From: Myxococcales bacterium
GTDB taxonomy: Bacteria; Myxococcota_A; Polyangia; Polyangiales; Polyangiaceae
Direction of reading: 5' to 3'
NCBI GenBank assembly: GCA_947473045.1
Contig: CANJCO010000021.1
Coordinates: 1-64,000, forward strand
DNA: 64,000 nt
Part shown: one piece after another, positions 6,748 through 15,969 of the stretch
Layout of the letters: every line of letters begins with the position of its first letter
Position numbering within the stretch: position 1 is the first letter of the stretch
Notes under the pieces: generated by a model
What the model was told of the DNA's origin: nothing
The model's database searches: none
What the model saw: only the letters and a program-made list of their open reading frames with translations
Program-made: the position numbers and the translations under genes

Positions 6748-9282
6748 ATGCCCAACGTACGTGACGCCTCGCTCGCGAGCCGTGTGGCGACGTGGGGGCT
6801 GCTGGCGTCGGTGGCGGCCAGCGTGCTCGCGCTCGGCTCCCTCGAGCCGTACGTGCTTTGCGCAGTGGCCCTCGCGCTCGGCGCGGCCTCGGCCGGCCTC
6901 TTGCTCAGCGCACCTCGTGAGCGGGCTCTTCCCCGCCAAAGCGCCGTGCTGCTCATCTGCACGGGCGCGGCGCTCACGCTGTTTACCGCGCTGCAGGCCG
7001 TTCCGCTCCCGTTGGCCGTTGTTGCACGGCTGTCGCCCCACGCTGCGGACGTCTGGCGTCGCGCGCTTTCTCCGCTCTCCGAGGGGCCGCCGGGCTGGGT
7101 CACCCTGTCGCTCGATCCGGTCGCGACGCGAATCGAGGTGCTTCGCGGCGTGGCGTACTGCGCGACCCTGATCGGTGCGCTGGCCGTCGCGCGCCGGCGC
7201 GATGGCGCTGTGGTGCTCCAGCGCGCCATTGTGTCGACGGGCGCTGTCGTGGCGCTCGTCACGCTCGTGCACTACGCGCTCGGCGTCGAGCTCGTTTACG
7301 GATTCGTCGCGCCGAAGACGGGCGTGTCGATCATCGCGCCGCTGCTCAACCAGAACCACCTCGGCGCGTATCTTGATGTCTCTCTGATCGTGGCGCTGGG
7401 GTCGATTCTCTCGCCTCGCCCGATCGCTCCGCGCGCCATCCTGATTTCCGTGGTGGTCGTGCTCGCGGCAGTCGAAGTGTGGCTGGCATCGCGCGGTGCG
7501 ACTGCGGCGATGGTGCTCGGGTGCGCGCTCTGCGTGTCGGCTGCCGTGTTCGCGAAGCGTGATCGGGAGCGGCTGCGGGTGGTGCTCCCGGTTGCTCTGG
7601 TGACGGGGGGCGTCGTCATGGGGGTGCTCGCGATGAGCGCTGCTTCGGTTCAGGGCCTCGCCGACTCCGACGTCTCGAAGCTCTCGATTGCTCGCGATGT
7701 CTTTCGCCGGATGGTGGCCTCGTATCCGTTTTTTGGAGCGGGGCGCGGGGCCTTCGAGTCGACGTTTCCCGAATTTCGCGATCGGGCCGCCTTCGATGTG
7801 TTCACGCATCCCGAAAATATCGCCGCTCAGTGGTGCGCCGAGTGGGGCGTGCCGGTGGCCGTCGTCGCATTTTGCGCCATCGCGTTCGCGCTTCGGCCGC
7901 GCACGGTGATCGCGCGCGACGCCTCCGCAGTCGGGCCGTGGGCCGCGCTCATCGCGGTTGGACTGCAAAACCTCGTCGATTTTAGTCTCGAAGTGCCAGC
8001 CGTTGTTCTTTCGCTCGTGCTGTGCGCCGCCATCGTGGTCGCTGGCGCGCAAGTGGCTCCGCGGTCGGCGCCAGCGCCTGCGTTTGCGCGCGCGCTGAGT
8101 CATTCGCGGATCATCGCTGCGGTTGTGGCCGTTGCAACCCTCGCGGGGCTTTCGCTGGTACTCCCGGTGGCGCGACGCGAGCTGCTTTCCGAACAAAAGC
8201 GACTTCGCCTCCGCGCCTCCGCCGCCGGTCCGCGCGATGCCGCGCTCGTCGCCGACCTGCGCGAAGCGATGCTCGATCATCCGGCCGAGCCCTATTTTGC
8301 CTACCTGGGCGCGGCGCACGCCGTCGCAGGTGATCAAACGCCCATGCCCTGGGTCGAAAAGACGCTGGAGCGTTCGCCGTCGTACGCTCCGGCGCACCTG
8401 CTGCTTGCGCGGTGGCTTCGCCGCCGTTCGCCCTCGCAGGCGCGGCTTGAATACCGGCTCGCAGCAGAGGGCGGGATGGGAGGCGCGTCTGCTTCCGAGT
8501 TCGTGTCGCTGGTTTCGGGCCCGGAGGCTGCGTTCGAGCTGGTTCCCGCGGGAGCGAAGGGAGCGGCCACGCTGGCGATCCTGTCGGCGACCGTCGAGCC
8601 GCGCATGCCCGCGACGGCGATGCGCATCGATCGGGAGATCCTTCTGCGCACGCCCGGGCACCCGGAGGCCGCGCAGCGTGAATCGAGTCGGTCGCGCGCC
8701 GACATCGTCGAGGGCGAGGGCGCGCCGTGGTGTGCGGCCTCGCCGCAAGCATGCGCTCGCGACGCTCTCGCCGCCTCGAGGCGGGCACAGGTCAGTGCTC
8801 CCACCAACTTTCGGGGCTTTGAAGATCAGGCGAGGGTGCTCTGCGCGACCGGAGCGTGCGCGCAGGGCGCCGATCTGCTTCGCCAGGCATGTGAGGTGGC
8901 GCGAGAGCGCGAGCGCTGCCTTGATGTCATCGCGACCCTCGCCGTCGAAACGCATCAGGATACGGTCGCCACGACCGCGATCGAGGTGCTCGCGCGAGGA
9001 CCGTGCATCGAAGACGCCACGTGCGCTGGACGCCTCCTGCGTGCGGCCACGCTCGAGCAGCAGCGCGGCAACGCCAACCGCGGACTCGTCTACCTTCGTC
9101 GCGCGGCGTCGGCGGCGCCCGATCGCGATCCTGTCATCGAGGCGCTCGCCAACGCGGCCTCGGCCGCAGGGCTGCACTCCGAGGCGCTCGAGCGCTACGC
9201 GACCCTGCTCGCGCGCTCGCCCGGTGACGTTCGCTGGTCGGCGCATGTCGCCGCGGAACGCGCCGCGCTGGCCGCGCGCTGA
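6748..9282 (+). CDS. O-antigen ligase/polymerase-like membrane protein with C-terminal TPR-like domain
   Basis: An 844-residue protein. The first ~450 residues are strongly hydrophobic with about ten predicted membrane segments. Between them lies the hallmark periplasmic loop region of the Wzy_C/O-antigen ligase family, with NQNHLGAYLD and HPENIAAQWCAEWGVP. Roughly residues 480-844 are soluble, Ala/Arg-rich and helical (for example RRAASAAPDRDPVIEALA), resembling degenerate TPRs. WaaL/Wzy-type enzymes act at the periplasmic face of the inner membrane, joining or polymerising lipid-linked glycan; which of the two cannot be told. A TGGAGG sits just before the ATG with a short spacer. It is separated from the nonulosonate operon by 207 bases, which hold no visible gene. 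Confidence 0.8.
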   Translation: MPNVRDASLASRVATWGLLASVAASVLALGSLEPYVLCAVALALGAASAGLLLSAPRERALPRQSAVLLICTGAALTLFTALQAVPLPLAVVARLSPHAADVWRRALSPLSEGPPGWVTLSLDPVATRIEVLRGVAYCATLIGALAVARRRDGAVVLQRAIVSTGAVVALVTLVHYALGVELVYGFVAPKTGVSIIAPLLNQNHLGAYLDVSLIVALGSILSPRPIAPRAILISVVVVLAAVEVWLASRGATAAMVLGCALCVSAAVFAKRDRERLRVVLPVALVTGGVVMGVLAMSAASVQGLADSDVSKLSIARDVFRRMVASYPFFGAGRGAFESTFPEFRDRAAFDVFTHPENIAAQWCAEWGVPVAVVAFCAIAFALRPRTVIARDASAVGPWAALIAVGLQNLVDFSLEVPAVVLSLVLCAAIVVAGAQVAPRSAPAPAFARALSHSRIIAAVVAVATLAGLSLVLPVARRELLSEQKRLRLRASAAGPRDAALVADLREAMLDHPAEPYFAYLGAAHAVAGDQTPMPWVEKTLERSPSYAPAHLLLARWLRRRSPSQARLEYRLAAEGGMGGASASEFVSLVSGPEAAFELVPAGAKGAATLAILSATVEPRMPATAMRIDREILLRTPGHPEAAQRESSRSRADIVEGEGAPWCAASPQACARDALAASRRAQVSAPTNFRGFEDQARVLCATGACAQGADLLRQACEVARERERCLDVIATLAVETHQDTVATTAIEVLARGPCIEDATCAGRLLRAATLEQQRGNANRGLVYLRRAASAAPDRDPVIEALANAASAAGLHSEALERYATLLARSPGDVRWSAHVAAERAALAAR

Positions 9283-9295
9283 GCGACGCGAGGGC

Positions 9296-11254
9296 TCAGT
9301 TGACGAACTTCGACGTTCGGCTGCTTGGCGGCGCGGGCGTCTTTCGCTCCGTGTCGTCGCTCTTCGCGCGGGCGGGGGACGCATATTCGGGGACGAGCCT
9401 GGCGAACGCCCGCTTGACGGCCTCGCGGTCGCCGCCGTCGCTCACCGAGAGCAGCTCGCTCAGGCTGTTTTGCACGCGCTCCCAGTCGTAGGGGCGAAAT
9501 CGGCCAACGAAAATTTTCGGGTGGCGCGTCTTGTCGGCGTGTTCGTCGTCGGTGGCGAGCTCCTCGAAGAGCTTCTCGCCCGCGCGCATGCCGGTGAACT
9601 TGATCTCGATGTCTGCGCCGGGCGTCAGGCCCGAGAGCGTGATGAGGTCGCGCGCCAAATCGACGATTTTGACGGGATCTCCCATATCGAGCACGAAGAT
9701 CTCTCCACCTTCTCCCATGGCGCCGGCCTGCATGATCAGCTGGCACGCCTCGGGGATCGTCATGAAGTAGCGCTTCATCTCGGGGTGCGTGACCGTGACG
9801 GGGCCGCCCGCGACGATCTGCTCCTGAAACAGAGGAATGACGCTGCCGGCGCTGCCGAGAACATTGCCGAAGCGAACGGTCACGTACTGGGTTCGGCTGC
9901 GCTGCGAGAGCGCCTGCACGTAAATCTCCGCGGCGCGCTTCGACACGCCCATGATTGACGTCGGATTCACGGCCTTGTCGGTCGAGACCATGACGAACTT
10001 CTCGACGCCGTGCTCGCTGGCGAGGTCAGCAACCTTCTTTGAGCCGAAAACGTTGTTTTTGATCGCCTCGCCGGAGTTTTCTTCCATCATCGGCACGTGC
10101 TTGTGGGCGGCGGCGTGAAACACGACCTGCGGCGCCTCGCTCTGAAAAATAGCCGCCATGCGCTGCGTGTCGCAGACGTCGGCCACACACGGCACGACGG
10201 GCACGTCGGGGAACTCGCGCACCAGCAGGCGGTGGACGTGAAAAAGGTTGTTCTCCGCCTGCTCGACCAGGAGAATTTTGCGGGGACCGAAGCGCGCGAT
10301 CTGGCGACACAACTCGCTGCCGATGCTGCCGCCGGCGCCCGTGACCATCACTACGCGCGAGCGGAGAAAGTTGCTGACTGACTCGGCGTCGAGCTGAACC
10401 GCGGCGCGACCGAGCAGGTCTTCGATCTTCACGCTTTGAAGCTGACTGACCATCACGCGGCCGTCGATCAGCCGATCTACGCCGGGGAGCGTGCGCACGC
10501 GCGCCTTCGTGGTCGCGCACATGTCGACGATGCGGCGCATGTCCTTGCCGCTGAGCGACGGGATCGCGAGGATGACCTCTTCGACGCCGAGGCTCTCGAC
10601 GAGGCGTCCGATGCTGGAGATCTCGCCGAGCACCGGGACGCCGTGAATGCGCTCGCCGAGCTTCATGCGACTGTCGTCGACGAACCCGACCGGCTCGTAT
10701 TTCGCGGAGTGCGTGCGCGTGATCTCGCGCATCAGCATTTCTCCGGCATCTCCTGCGCCCACCACGATCAGCTTCTTGCGCCCGCCGCTCGTGGCCCCCG
10801 CCGCCTGAACTGCGAGCTCGCGGATCGCACGAATGCTGAACCGCACGCCGCCTACGATCACGATGCTTCCGAGGAGGTCCATGACGTAGACGCTGCGCGG
10901 CAACCCGGTGGGGCCGAGGAGGGTGACGACGAGCGCGAACAGCGCTGTCGACACGAGCGCGGCTTTCACGAGGCCGATCAGGTCGCGCGAGCTGGAGTAG
11001 CGCCAGAGCCCGTGAAACAGGCCAAAGGCAGCGTGAACAGCCGAGCGCACCACGAGCAGCGGAATGAGCCAGCGCGGAATGTTGTGAAGGTAAAGGCCGG
11101 GGATCGCGAACTCGAACCGGAGCAGAAACGCGGAGTAGAGCGAGGCGGTCCACATCGCGAGGTGGGCGGCGATCACGAACGCCCTGCGGTAGACCAAAAA
11201 GACGCTCTTCATTTCCCTGTGCGATTGGTTGCGGCCGGGGCGATCGGAATTCAT
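9296..11254 (-). CDS. Membrane-bound nucleotide-sugar 4,6-dehydratase (WbpM/CapD/PglF family)
   Basis: About 652 residues. The N-terminus has four hydrophobic helices, then a CoA-binding-like Rossmann domain (IVVGAGDAGEMLMRE), then the catalytic SDR domain with TGAGGSIGSE and STDKAVNPTSIMGVSK. The Met in place of the catalytic Tyr is the normal SMK triad of WbpM and PglF, which convert UDP-GlcNAc to the 4-keto-6-deoxy sugar used for UDP-QuiNAc, FucNAc or bacillosamine. It ends 13 bases from the O-antigen-ligase-like gene on the other strand and is divergent from the phosphoglycosyl transferase gene at 11302. Start: an upstream in-frame TTG at 11266 exists, but ATG 11254 (MNSDRPG) is preferred; a later ATG at 11212 is also possible. 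Confidence 0.9.
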   Translation of the reverse strand: MNSDRPGRNQSHREMKSVFLVYRRAFVIAAHLAMWTASLYSAFLLRFEFAIPGLYLHNIPRWLIPLLVVRSAVHAAFGLFHGLWRYSSSRDLIGLVKAALVSTALFALVVTLLGPTGLPRSVYVMDLLGSIVIVGGVRFSIRAIRELAVQAAGATSGGRKKLIVVGAGDAGEMLMREITRTHSAKYEPVGFVDDSRMKLGERIHGVPVLGEISSIGRLVESLGVEEVILAIPSLSGKDMRRIVDMCATTKARVRTLPGVDRLIDGRVMVSQLQSVKIEDLLGRAAVQLDAESVSNFLRSRVVMVTGAGGSIGSELCRQIARFGPRKILLVEQAENNLFHVHRLLVREFPDVPVVPCVADVCDTQRMAAIFQSEAPQVVFHAAAHKHVPMMEENSGEAIKNNVFGSKKVADLASEHGVEKFVMVSTDKAVNPTSIMGVSKRAAEIYVQALSQRSRTQYVTVRFGNVLGSAGSVIPLFQEQIVAGGPVTVTHPEMKRYFMTIPEACQLIMQAGAMGEGGEIFVLDMGDPVKIVDLARDLITLSGLTPGADIEIKFTGMRAGEKLFEELATDDEHADKTRHPKIFVGRFRPYDWERVQNSLSELLSVSDGGDREAVKRAFARLVPEYASPARAKSDDTERKTPAPPSSRTSKFVN

Positions 11255-11301
11255 GGCGAGCCGCAAATGAGCCTACCACGGCGTTGTGCTAAGACGGCAG
11301 C

Positions 11302-11955
11302 ATGCAGCAAAAGGGGCTTGCTCTCGGCTTCAAGCGCGCGCTCGATATCGCAGTTGCGGGGGCCGCGATCGTGGTGGCGGCTCCGGTGGTCGCTATCGCC
11401 GCCGCAGCGATAGCCGTCACGGATGGCCTTCCGGTGGTCTTTCGTCAGCAACGGCCTGGCCGATTCGGCGAGCCGTTTCTGCTCTACAAGTTCCGAACCA
11501 TGAGTAACAGCGCCTCGAAAGAGGGGCTTCCCCAGTTCGATGCCGAGCGCCTCACGCGCGTCGGGCGCTTCTTGCGCGACACCAGCATCGACGAGCTTCC
11601 CCAGCTGTTCAACGTGCTGCGCGGCGACATGAGCCTCGTCGGCCCTCGGCCGCTGCTCATGCGCTACTTGCCGCGCTATTCTCCCGATCAGGCGCGGCGC
11701 CATGACGTGCTGCCGGGCATCACCGGGTGGGCGCAAGTCAACGGTCGCAATGCGCTGTCGTGGAACGAGAAATTTTCGCTCGATAACTGGTATGTCGATC
11801 ACTGGTCCCCATGGCTCGATCTGCGCATCCTCGCGAAGACTGCGCGCGGCGTGATCTCCGGTTCGGGGGTTTCGAGCGACGGGCACGTGACCATGCCCGA
11901 ATTCATGGGTAACGGCGGCTCGCACGCGGGCCGCTATCAGGGAAGCGCATCATGA
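11302..11955 (+). CDS. Phosphoglycosyl transferase (bacterial sugar transferase, PglC/WcaJ-like)
   Basis: A 217-residue monotopic phosphoglycosyl transferase that moves a sugar-1-phosphate from a UDP-sugar to undecaprenyl phosphate, starting repeat-unit assembly. Family motifs appear in order: FKRALDIAVA followed by one membrane helix, YKFRTM, SIDELPQLFNVL with the catalytic DE, SLVGPRPLL, PGITGWAQVNGR and LDNWYVDHWS. Its length matches the minimal PglC type rather than the long WcaJ/WbaP type with extra helices. The divergent WbpM-type gene suggests the primed sugar is a 6-deoxy-HexNAc derivative (inference). It overlaps the ATP-grasp gene by four bases (ATGA). Confidence 0.9.
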   Translation: MQQKGLALGFKRALDIAVAGAAIVVAAPVVAIAAAAIAVTDGLPVVFRQQRPGRFGEPFLLYKFRTMSNSASKEGLPQFDAERLTRVGRFLRDTSIDELPQLFNVLRGDMSLVGPRPLLMRYLPRYSPDQARRHDVLPGITGWAQVNGRNALSWNEKFSLDNWYVDHWSPWLDLRILAKTARGVISGSGVSSDGHVTMPEFMGNGGSHAGRYQGSAS

Positions 11956-12923
11956 AAGTTCTCGTCACCGGCGCCGGCGCGCTGCTCGGGCAGGGCATCA
12001 TTCGGTCGCTCATGGCGTCGTCGCTCGACGTCGAGATCATCGCGGCCGATCCGAGCCCGCTCTCCGCGGGGCTCTACTGGACGCCGCACCGGCACTTGCT
12101 TCCGATGGCGCGTGATGGCCGCTATATCGAAGCGCTGTCGGCCGTGCTCGAACGCGAGCGCCCCGACGCGGTCTTCGTCGGCACCGATGTCGAGCTCGTG
12201 CTGCTCGCCGAACACCGCCCCGAGCTCGAGGCCCGCTTCGGCACGAAGCTCATCGTGAGCTCGCCTGAAGTCGTCGCGATCGCGGACGACAAATATCTGA
12301 CGTGGGAGTTTCTGACCAAACACGGCTTTGATGCGCCGCGATCCTGCCTGCCGGGCGACGAGGCTGCGCTCATCAAAGAGGTTGGCTTTCCGCTTGTCGT
12401 GAAGCCGCGAGTCGGCGCGCGCTCGGTGGGCGTGTCGGTCGTGAAGAACGAAGCCGAGCTGCGGCGGGCCGTCGACGGCGTGCCGGGCGTCGTGATTCAG
12501 GAGTGCGTCGGCACCGAACACGACGAATACACCGCGGGGGTGCTCTGCTTCGACGGAGCGTGCCGCGCGTCGATCGTGATGCGCCGCGACCTGCGCGACG
12601 GCAACACTTACCGCGCCTACGTTGAGGCCTTCCCCGAGCTCAACGCACAAATGCGACGCATCGCCGAGGCGCTCGGCCCCTACGGCCCGGCCAACTTCCA
12701 GTTTCGCGTCGGCGCAGACGGCCGCGCGAAGATTTTCGAGATCAACGGCCGCTTTTCCGGCACCACGCCGCTGCGCATGCACGCGGGCTTCAACGAGGTC
12801 GAGATGGTGCTCCGGCACGTGCTTCGGGGCGAGCCTGTCGTGCAGCCCCAGGTCGAGCCGATGATGATCCTGCGCTATTTCACCGAGACCGTGGTGCGCG
12901 CCGGCGAAGCGATGCAGCCTTGA
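11952..12923 (+). CDS. ATP-grasp domain protein (carboxylate-amine ligase-like)
   Basis: A 323-residue protein with a pre-ATP-grasp Rossmann half (MKVLVTGAGALLGQGI) and an ATP-grasp domain. Visible features are the lysine-bearing GFPLVVKPRVGARSVGV, the strand VVIQECVGTEHDEYT, and the metal-binding FEINGRFSG. Such proteins form C-N or peptide-like bonds from a carboxylate via an acyl phosphate. In a glycan operon, coupled to a phosphoglycosyl transferase and an SDR, it could attach an amino acid or other amine to a sugar, but the substrate cannot be read from the sequence. It resembles the PylC/CarB-like group found in capsule loci. ATGA overlap upstream; its stop overlaps the next TTG start. 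Confidence 0.82.
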   Translation: MKVLVTGAGALLGQGIIRSLMASSLDVEIIAADPSPLSAGLYWTPHRHLLPMARDGRYIEALSAVLERERPDAVFVGTDVELVLLAEHRPELEARFGTKLIVSSPEVVAIADDKYLTWEFLTKHGFDAPRSCLPGDEAALIKEVGFPLVVKPRVGARSVGVSVVKNEAELRRAVDGVPGVVIQECVGTEHDEYTAGVLCFDGACRASIVMRRDLRDGNTYRAYVEAFPELNAQMRRIAEALGPYGPANFQFRVGADGRAKIFEINGRFSGTTPLRMHAGFNEVEMVLRHVLRGEPVVQPQVEPMMILRYFTETVVRAGEAMQP

Positions 12924-13825
12924 AAATCGCGGTCACAGGGGCGACCGGTTTTGTCGGCACGCATCTGGTTCGAAGCCTCGTCGCTGGGGGCCATGAGGTC
13001 ACTGCGCTGGTTCGCAATCCTCGCGCCGCCGCGGACGCGCTCGGCCCGCGCGTGCGTTGCGTGGGCTACGATCTCGCGAAAGCAGATGCGCCAACCGAAG
13101 CGCTGCGCGGCGCCGAGGCCGTGGTGCATGCTGCTGCCTATTTGCCAGCCTCGTATGCCGACCCGGAGCTCGCGCGCGCCTGCCTTGACGCAAACGCACT
13201 CGGCACCCTCACGCTCGCACGGGCGTGCGTGGCGGCGGCGGTTTCATCGTTCGTTTTGTTCTCGAGCGGCAACGCCTATCGGCGAACGGGCCGGGCTGTG
13301 AGCGAGGACGACGCGCTCTATCCAGCCGCGCGCGCGACCTATTATCTTGCGAGCAAGCTGTGCGGAGAGCTCTACGCGACGCACGCGTGTGATCAGGGCG
13401 GCGTGCGAAGTGTGGTCTTGCGACCCTCGGCGATCTACGGGGCCAGGATGGCCGGCGGCCTCGTCCCGACGCTCGCCAGAAAGCTCGCGGCAGGTGAGTC
13501 CGTGACGCTGCGCGACGGCGGCGCCTACGCGGTCGATCTCGTGTGCGTTGAAGACGTGGTGCGCGCCGCGACCGCGGCCGTGACGCGCGAGGTTCGTGGC
13601 CCCTACAACGTCGGCTCCGGCGCGGCATCTACGACGCTTGAGGTCGCCGTTGCGCTCGCGGAGCTGCTCGGCGCGAGCGAAGGCCGCATCGTGGTCGAGC
13701 CTGCCGGCTCGTTGCCCATTGACGAGGGATTCTCGCCCCTCGATGTGGCGCGCGCCCTTCGGGATCTCGATTATGCGCCGACCTCGCTTCGCGACGGCTT
13801 GCGCGCCTACGTCGAGGCGATGTGA
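12920..13825 (+). CDS. NAD(P)-dependent epimerase/reductase (atypical SDR)
   Basis: A 301-residue extended SDR. GATGFVGTH is the dinucleotide-binding motif, FSSGNAYRR supplies the serine and YYLASKLCGE the Tyr-x3-Lys pair. Lacking dehydratase residues, it is most like UDP-glucose 4-epimerase or 4-keto-reductase homologues. Start is TTG at 12920, chosen because it gives the MKIAVTGATG beginning expected for the family and a four-base TTGA overlap. The next gene begins with a GTG that overlaps its stop. Likely modifies the nucleotide sugar used in this locus; substrate unknown. Confidence 0.82.
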   Translation: MKIAVTGATGFVGTHLVRSLVAGGHEVTALVRNPRAAADALGPRVRCVGYDLAKADAPTEALRGAEAVVHAAAYLPASYADPELARACLDANALGTLTLARACVAAAVSSFVLFSSGNAYRRTGRAVSEDDALYPAARATYYLASKLCGELYATHACDQGGVRSVVLRPSAIYGARMAGGLVPTLARKLAAGESVTLRDGGAYAVDLVCVEDVVRAATAAVTREVRGPYNVGSGAASTTLEVAVALAELLGASEGRIVVEPAGSLPIDEGFSPLDVARALRDLDYAPTSLRDGLRAYVEAM

Positions 13826-14625
13826 CGTCCCGACTCCGCGTCGCGGTCATCAGCGATCTTCACGCCAACGGTCGCGCGGTGCGCGCCGCACTGCAGCTCG
13901 CGCGCCTGCGGGGCTTCGACGAGCTCGTGGTGCTGGGCGATCTGCTCACCTACGGCGTCGACATCGACGCAGTGCTCGATGCGGTGGCGGAGGCGGTATC
14001 GGGTCACGGCGGCGCGGTCATCACGGGCAACCACGATCAGCTCTATTTCGATATCGCCGCCGGTCGCACCGAATATGTGGAACGACTCCCTGAGTGGCTC
14101 CGCGAATCGATCGAATTTACAGCGGATCGGCTTGATATTGGCTCATTTTCAGCCCGCTTCCCATGGGAGCACGAGCGGTCGATCGGGCCCGTATTGTTCG
14201 CGCACGCCAACCCTTTCGCGTATCCGAATTGGCGATACATGAATACCCTCTCCGATATCGAAGAAGCTCGCGGCGTGCTCGCGGCGCGTGGCGCGCGCGC
14301 TGGCGTGTTCGGCCACAACCACAGGGCTGCCGTTCACGGCGGCGCCGGCGCCGTGACCGAGCTCGCCGTCTCAGGCGAGGTGGCGGCGCTCGATCTCCGC
14401 GAGCAGGTCGTGGTCGTCAACCCGGGCTCCGTCGGCCAGCCAAGGCGCGTCGGCGGTGGCGCCACGCTCGCGATGCTCGCCGTCGACAAGGACGTGCTCA
14501 GCGTGTCGATCGAGGCTGTCGACTACGACGTGAACGCCCACGTCGCCGCCCTCATGGCGTCTGCGATGACACCGCCGACGCGCGAAAAACTCGCCTCGTT
14601 CTTCGCTACAGGCTCCAGTACCTGA
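13822..14625 (+). CDS. Metallophosphoesterase (calcineurin-like, YfcE/MJ0936 type)
   Basis: A 267-residue cytoplasmic phosphoesterase with the complete two-metal signature: SDLHANG, LGDLLTYG, TGNHDQLYF and FGHNHRA. The short YfcE-like class hydrolyses phosphodiesters or phosphomonoesters with Mn or similar metals. GTG start, four-base overlap with the SDR gene. It is the last gene of the 11302-14625 operon, so it may act on a phosphorylated sugar or an adduct made by the upstream enzymes (inference). Its last 20 bases overlap the 3' end of the convergent dehydrogenase gene at 14606. Confidence 0.85.
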   Translation: MTSRLRVAVISDLHANGRAVRAALQLARLRGFDELVVLGDLLTYGVDIDAVLDAVAEAVSGHGGAVITGNHDQLYFDIAAGRTEYVERLPEWLRESIEFTADRLDIGSFSARFPWEHERSIGPVLFAHANPFAYPNWRYMNTLSDIEEARGVLAARGARAGVFGHNHRAAVHGGAGAVTELAVSGEVAALDLREQVVVVNPGSVGQPRRVGGGATLAMLAVDKDVLSVSIEAVDYDVNAHVAALMASAMTPPTREKLASFFATGSST

Positions 14626-15886
14626 GCCCGGGCGCCACCGCGTCTGGCGACAGGGCGCTCTTGACGTCGACCACCACGCCGCCCGCGCGCACCATCGCGG
14701 AGACTCCGCTCGCTCCGAGCTCCACGTACTCTTTGTGAGCGACCGCCAGGATGACCGCGTCGAGCTCGCGGAACGCTTCGAGGCCGCTGAGCTTCAGGCC
14801 GTATTCGTGCATCGCCTCATCGCCGCTGGCGATGGAGTCGGAGATGACGGGATCGATTCCGAACTGCCGCAGCTCGTGGACGATGTCGGGAGCTTTGCTG
14901 TTTCGCAGGTCGCTGCAGTCTTCTTTGAAGGTGAGGCCGAGCACGCCAACCTTCGCGCCCTTCACCGGGCGATCAGCCTCGATGAGCAACTTGACGAGCC
15001 GCTGCGCGACGTAAGGGCCCATGCGGTTGTTGATGCGCCGCCCCGCGAGGATGACCTCGGGCTGGTAGCCGAGTTGCTGCGCTTTCATGGTCAAGTAGTA
15101 CGGGTCGACGCCGATGCAGTGGCCGCCAACGAGGCCTGGCTTGAACTTGAGAAAGTTCCACTTCGTGGCTGCGGCCGCGAGCACGTCGCTCGTGCGAATG
15201 CCCATGAGATCGAAGATGAGCGCGAACTCGTTCATGAGCGCGATGTTGAGATCGCGCTGCGTGTTTTCGATGACTTTTGCGGCCTCGGCCACCTTGATGC
15301 TCGGCGCCCGATGCACGCCGGCGTCGATGATCGCGCCGTAGGCCTCGGCGACCCGTTCGAGCGTCTCGGCGTCTTCGCCGGAGACGACCTTCGTGATGCG
15401 CTCGAGCGAGTGCTCTTTGTCGCCGGGGTTGATGCGCTCGGGCGAGTAGCCGAGCTTGAAATCGCGACCGCGCACGAGACCGGACGTCTTTTCGAGCACC
15501 GGCCCCGCGATGTCTTCGGTGACGCCGGGATAGACGGTTGATTCGTAGACAACCACCGCGCCTTTGGCGATCACCTTGCCGACGGTCTCCGAGGCGCGCA
15601 CCACGGGCGTGAGGTCGGGCACGTTGTTTTGGTCGACGGGCGTGGGCACGGCGATCACGAAGAAGGTGCAGCCGCGAAGCTCTTCGAGGTTTGAGGTCAT
15701 GTGCAGGGGCGACGCAGCGAGCTCTTCGCGGGAAACCTCGCCGTTGCGGTCGTGCCCGCGGCGGAGCTCGTCGACTTTTTCTTGATGAATGTCGAATCCC
15801 ACCGAGTTGGGGAATTTTCGCGCGAAAGCGAGCGCGACAGGGAGTCCGACGTAGCCCAGGCCGATGACGGCGATCTTCTCGTGCAT
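14606..15886 (-). CDS. UDP-N-acetylhexosamine 6-dehydrogenase (WbpA/TviB/WbpO-like)
   Basis: A 426-residue nucleotide-sugar dehydrogenase that oxidises C6 of a UDP-HexNAc to the uronate with two NAD. It has the N-terminal GLGYVGLP NAD motif, PTPVDQNNVPDL, the catalytic-cysteine loop GGHCIGVDPYYLT, and the C-terminal GLTFKEDCSDLRNS motif of the TviB/WbpO branch. The product, a UDP-HexNAcA, would suit the WbpD- and WbpE-like enzymes at 23-24.7 kb, although a WbpB oxidase is not in this window. Single gene, with an 83-base gap to the upstream nucleotidyltransferase gene and a 20-base convergent overlap at its 3' end. Confidence 0.9.
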   Translation of the reverse strand: MHEKIAVIGLGYVGLPVALAFARKFPNSVGFDIHQEKVDELRRGHDRNGEVSREELAASPLHMTSNLEELRGCTFFVIAVPTPVDQNNVPDLTPVVRASETVGKVIAKGAVVVYESTVYPGVTEDIAGPVLEKTSGLVRGRDFKLGYSPERINPGDKEHSLERITKVVSGEDAETLERVAEAYGAIIDAGVHRAPSIKVAEAAKVIENTQRDLNIALMNEFALIFDLMGIRTSDVLAAAATKWNFLKFKPGLVGGHCIGVDPYYLTMKAQQLGYQPEVILAGRRINNRMGPYVAQRLVKLLIEADRPVKGAKVGVLGLTFKEDCSDLRNSKAPDIVHELRQFGIDPVISDSIASGDEAMHEYGLKLSGLEAFRELDAVILAVAHKEYVELGASGVSAMVRAGGVVVDVKSALSPDAVAPGLRYWSL

Positions 15887-15969
15887 GTTCGTTCTCTTCA
15901 GTAGCGCCGTCGCGCGTCTGCGTTCAGCGGGGGCGCGAAATTACGACACCGGGTCGGGCGATGCAAACG

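Noticed and set aside
6313-9384. A 1,023-codon minus-strand frame over the O-antigen-ligase-like gene
   Set aside because: Low-complexity Arg/Ala/Glu content; the opposite strand encodes a recognisable membrane protein and the frame spans past its ends.
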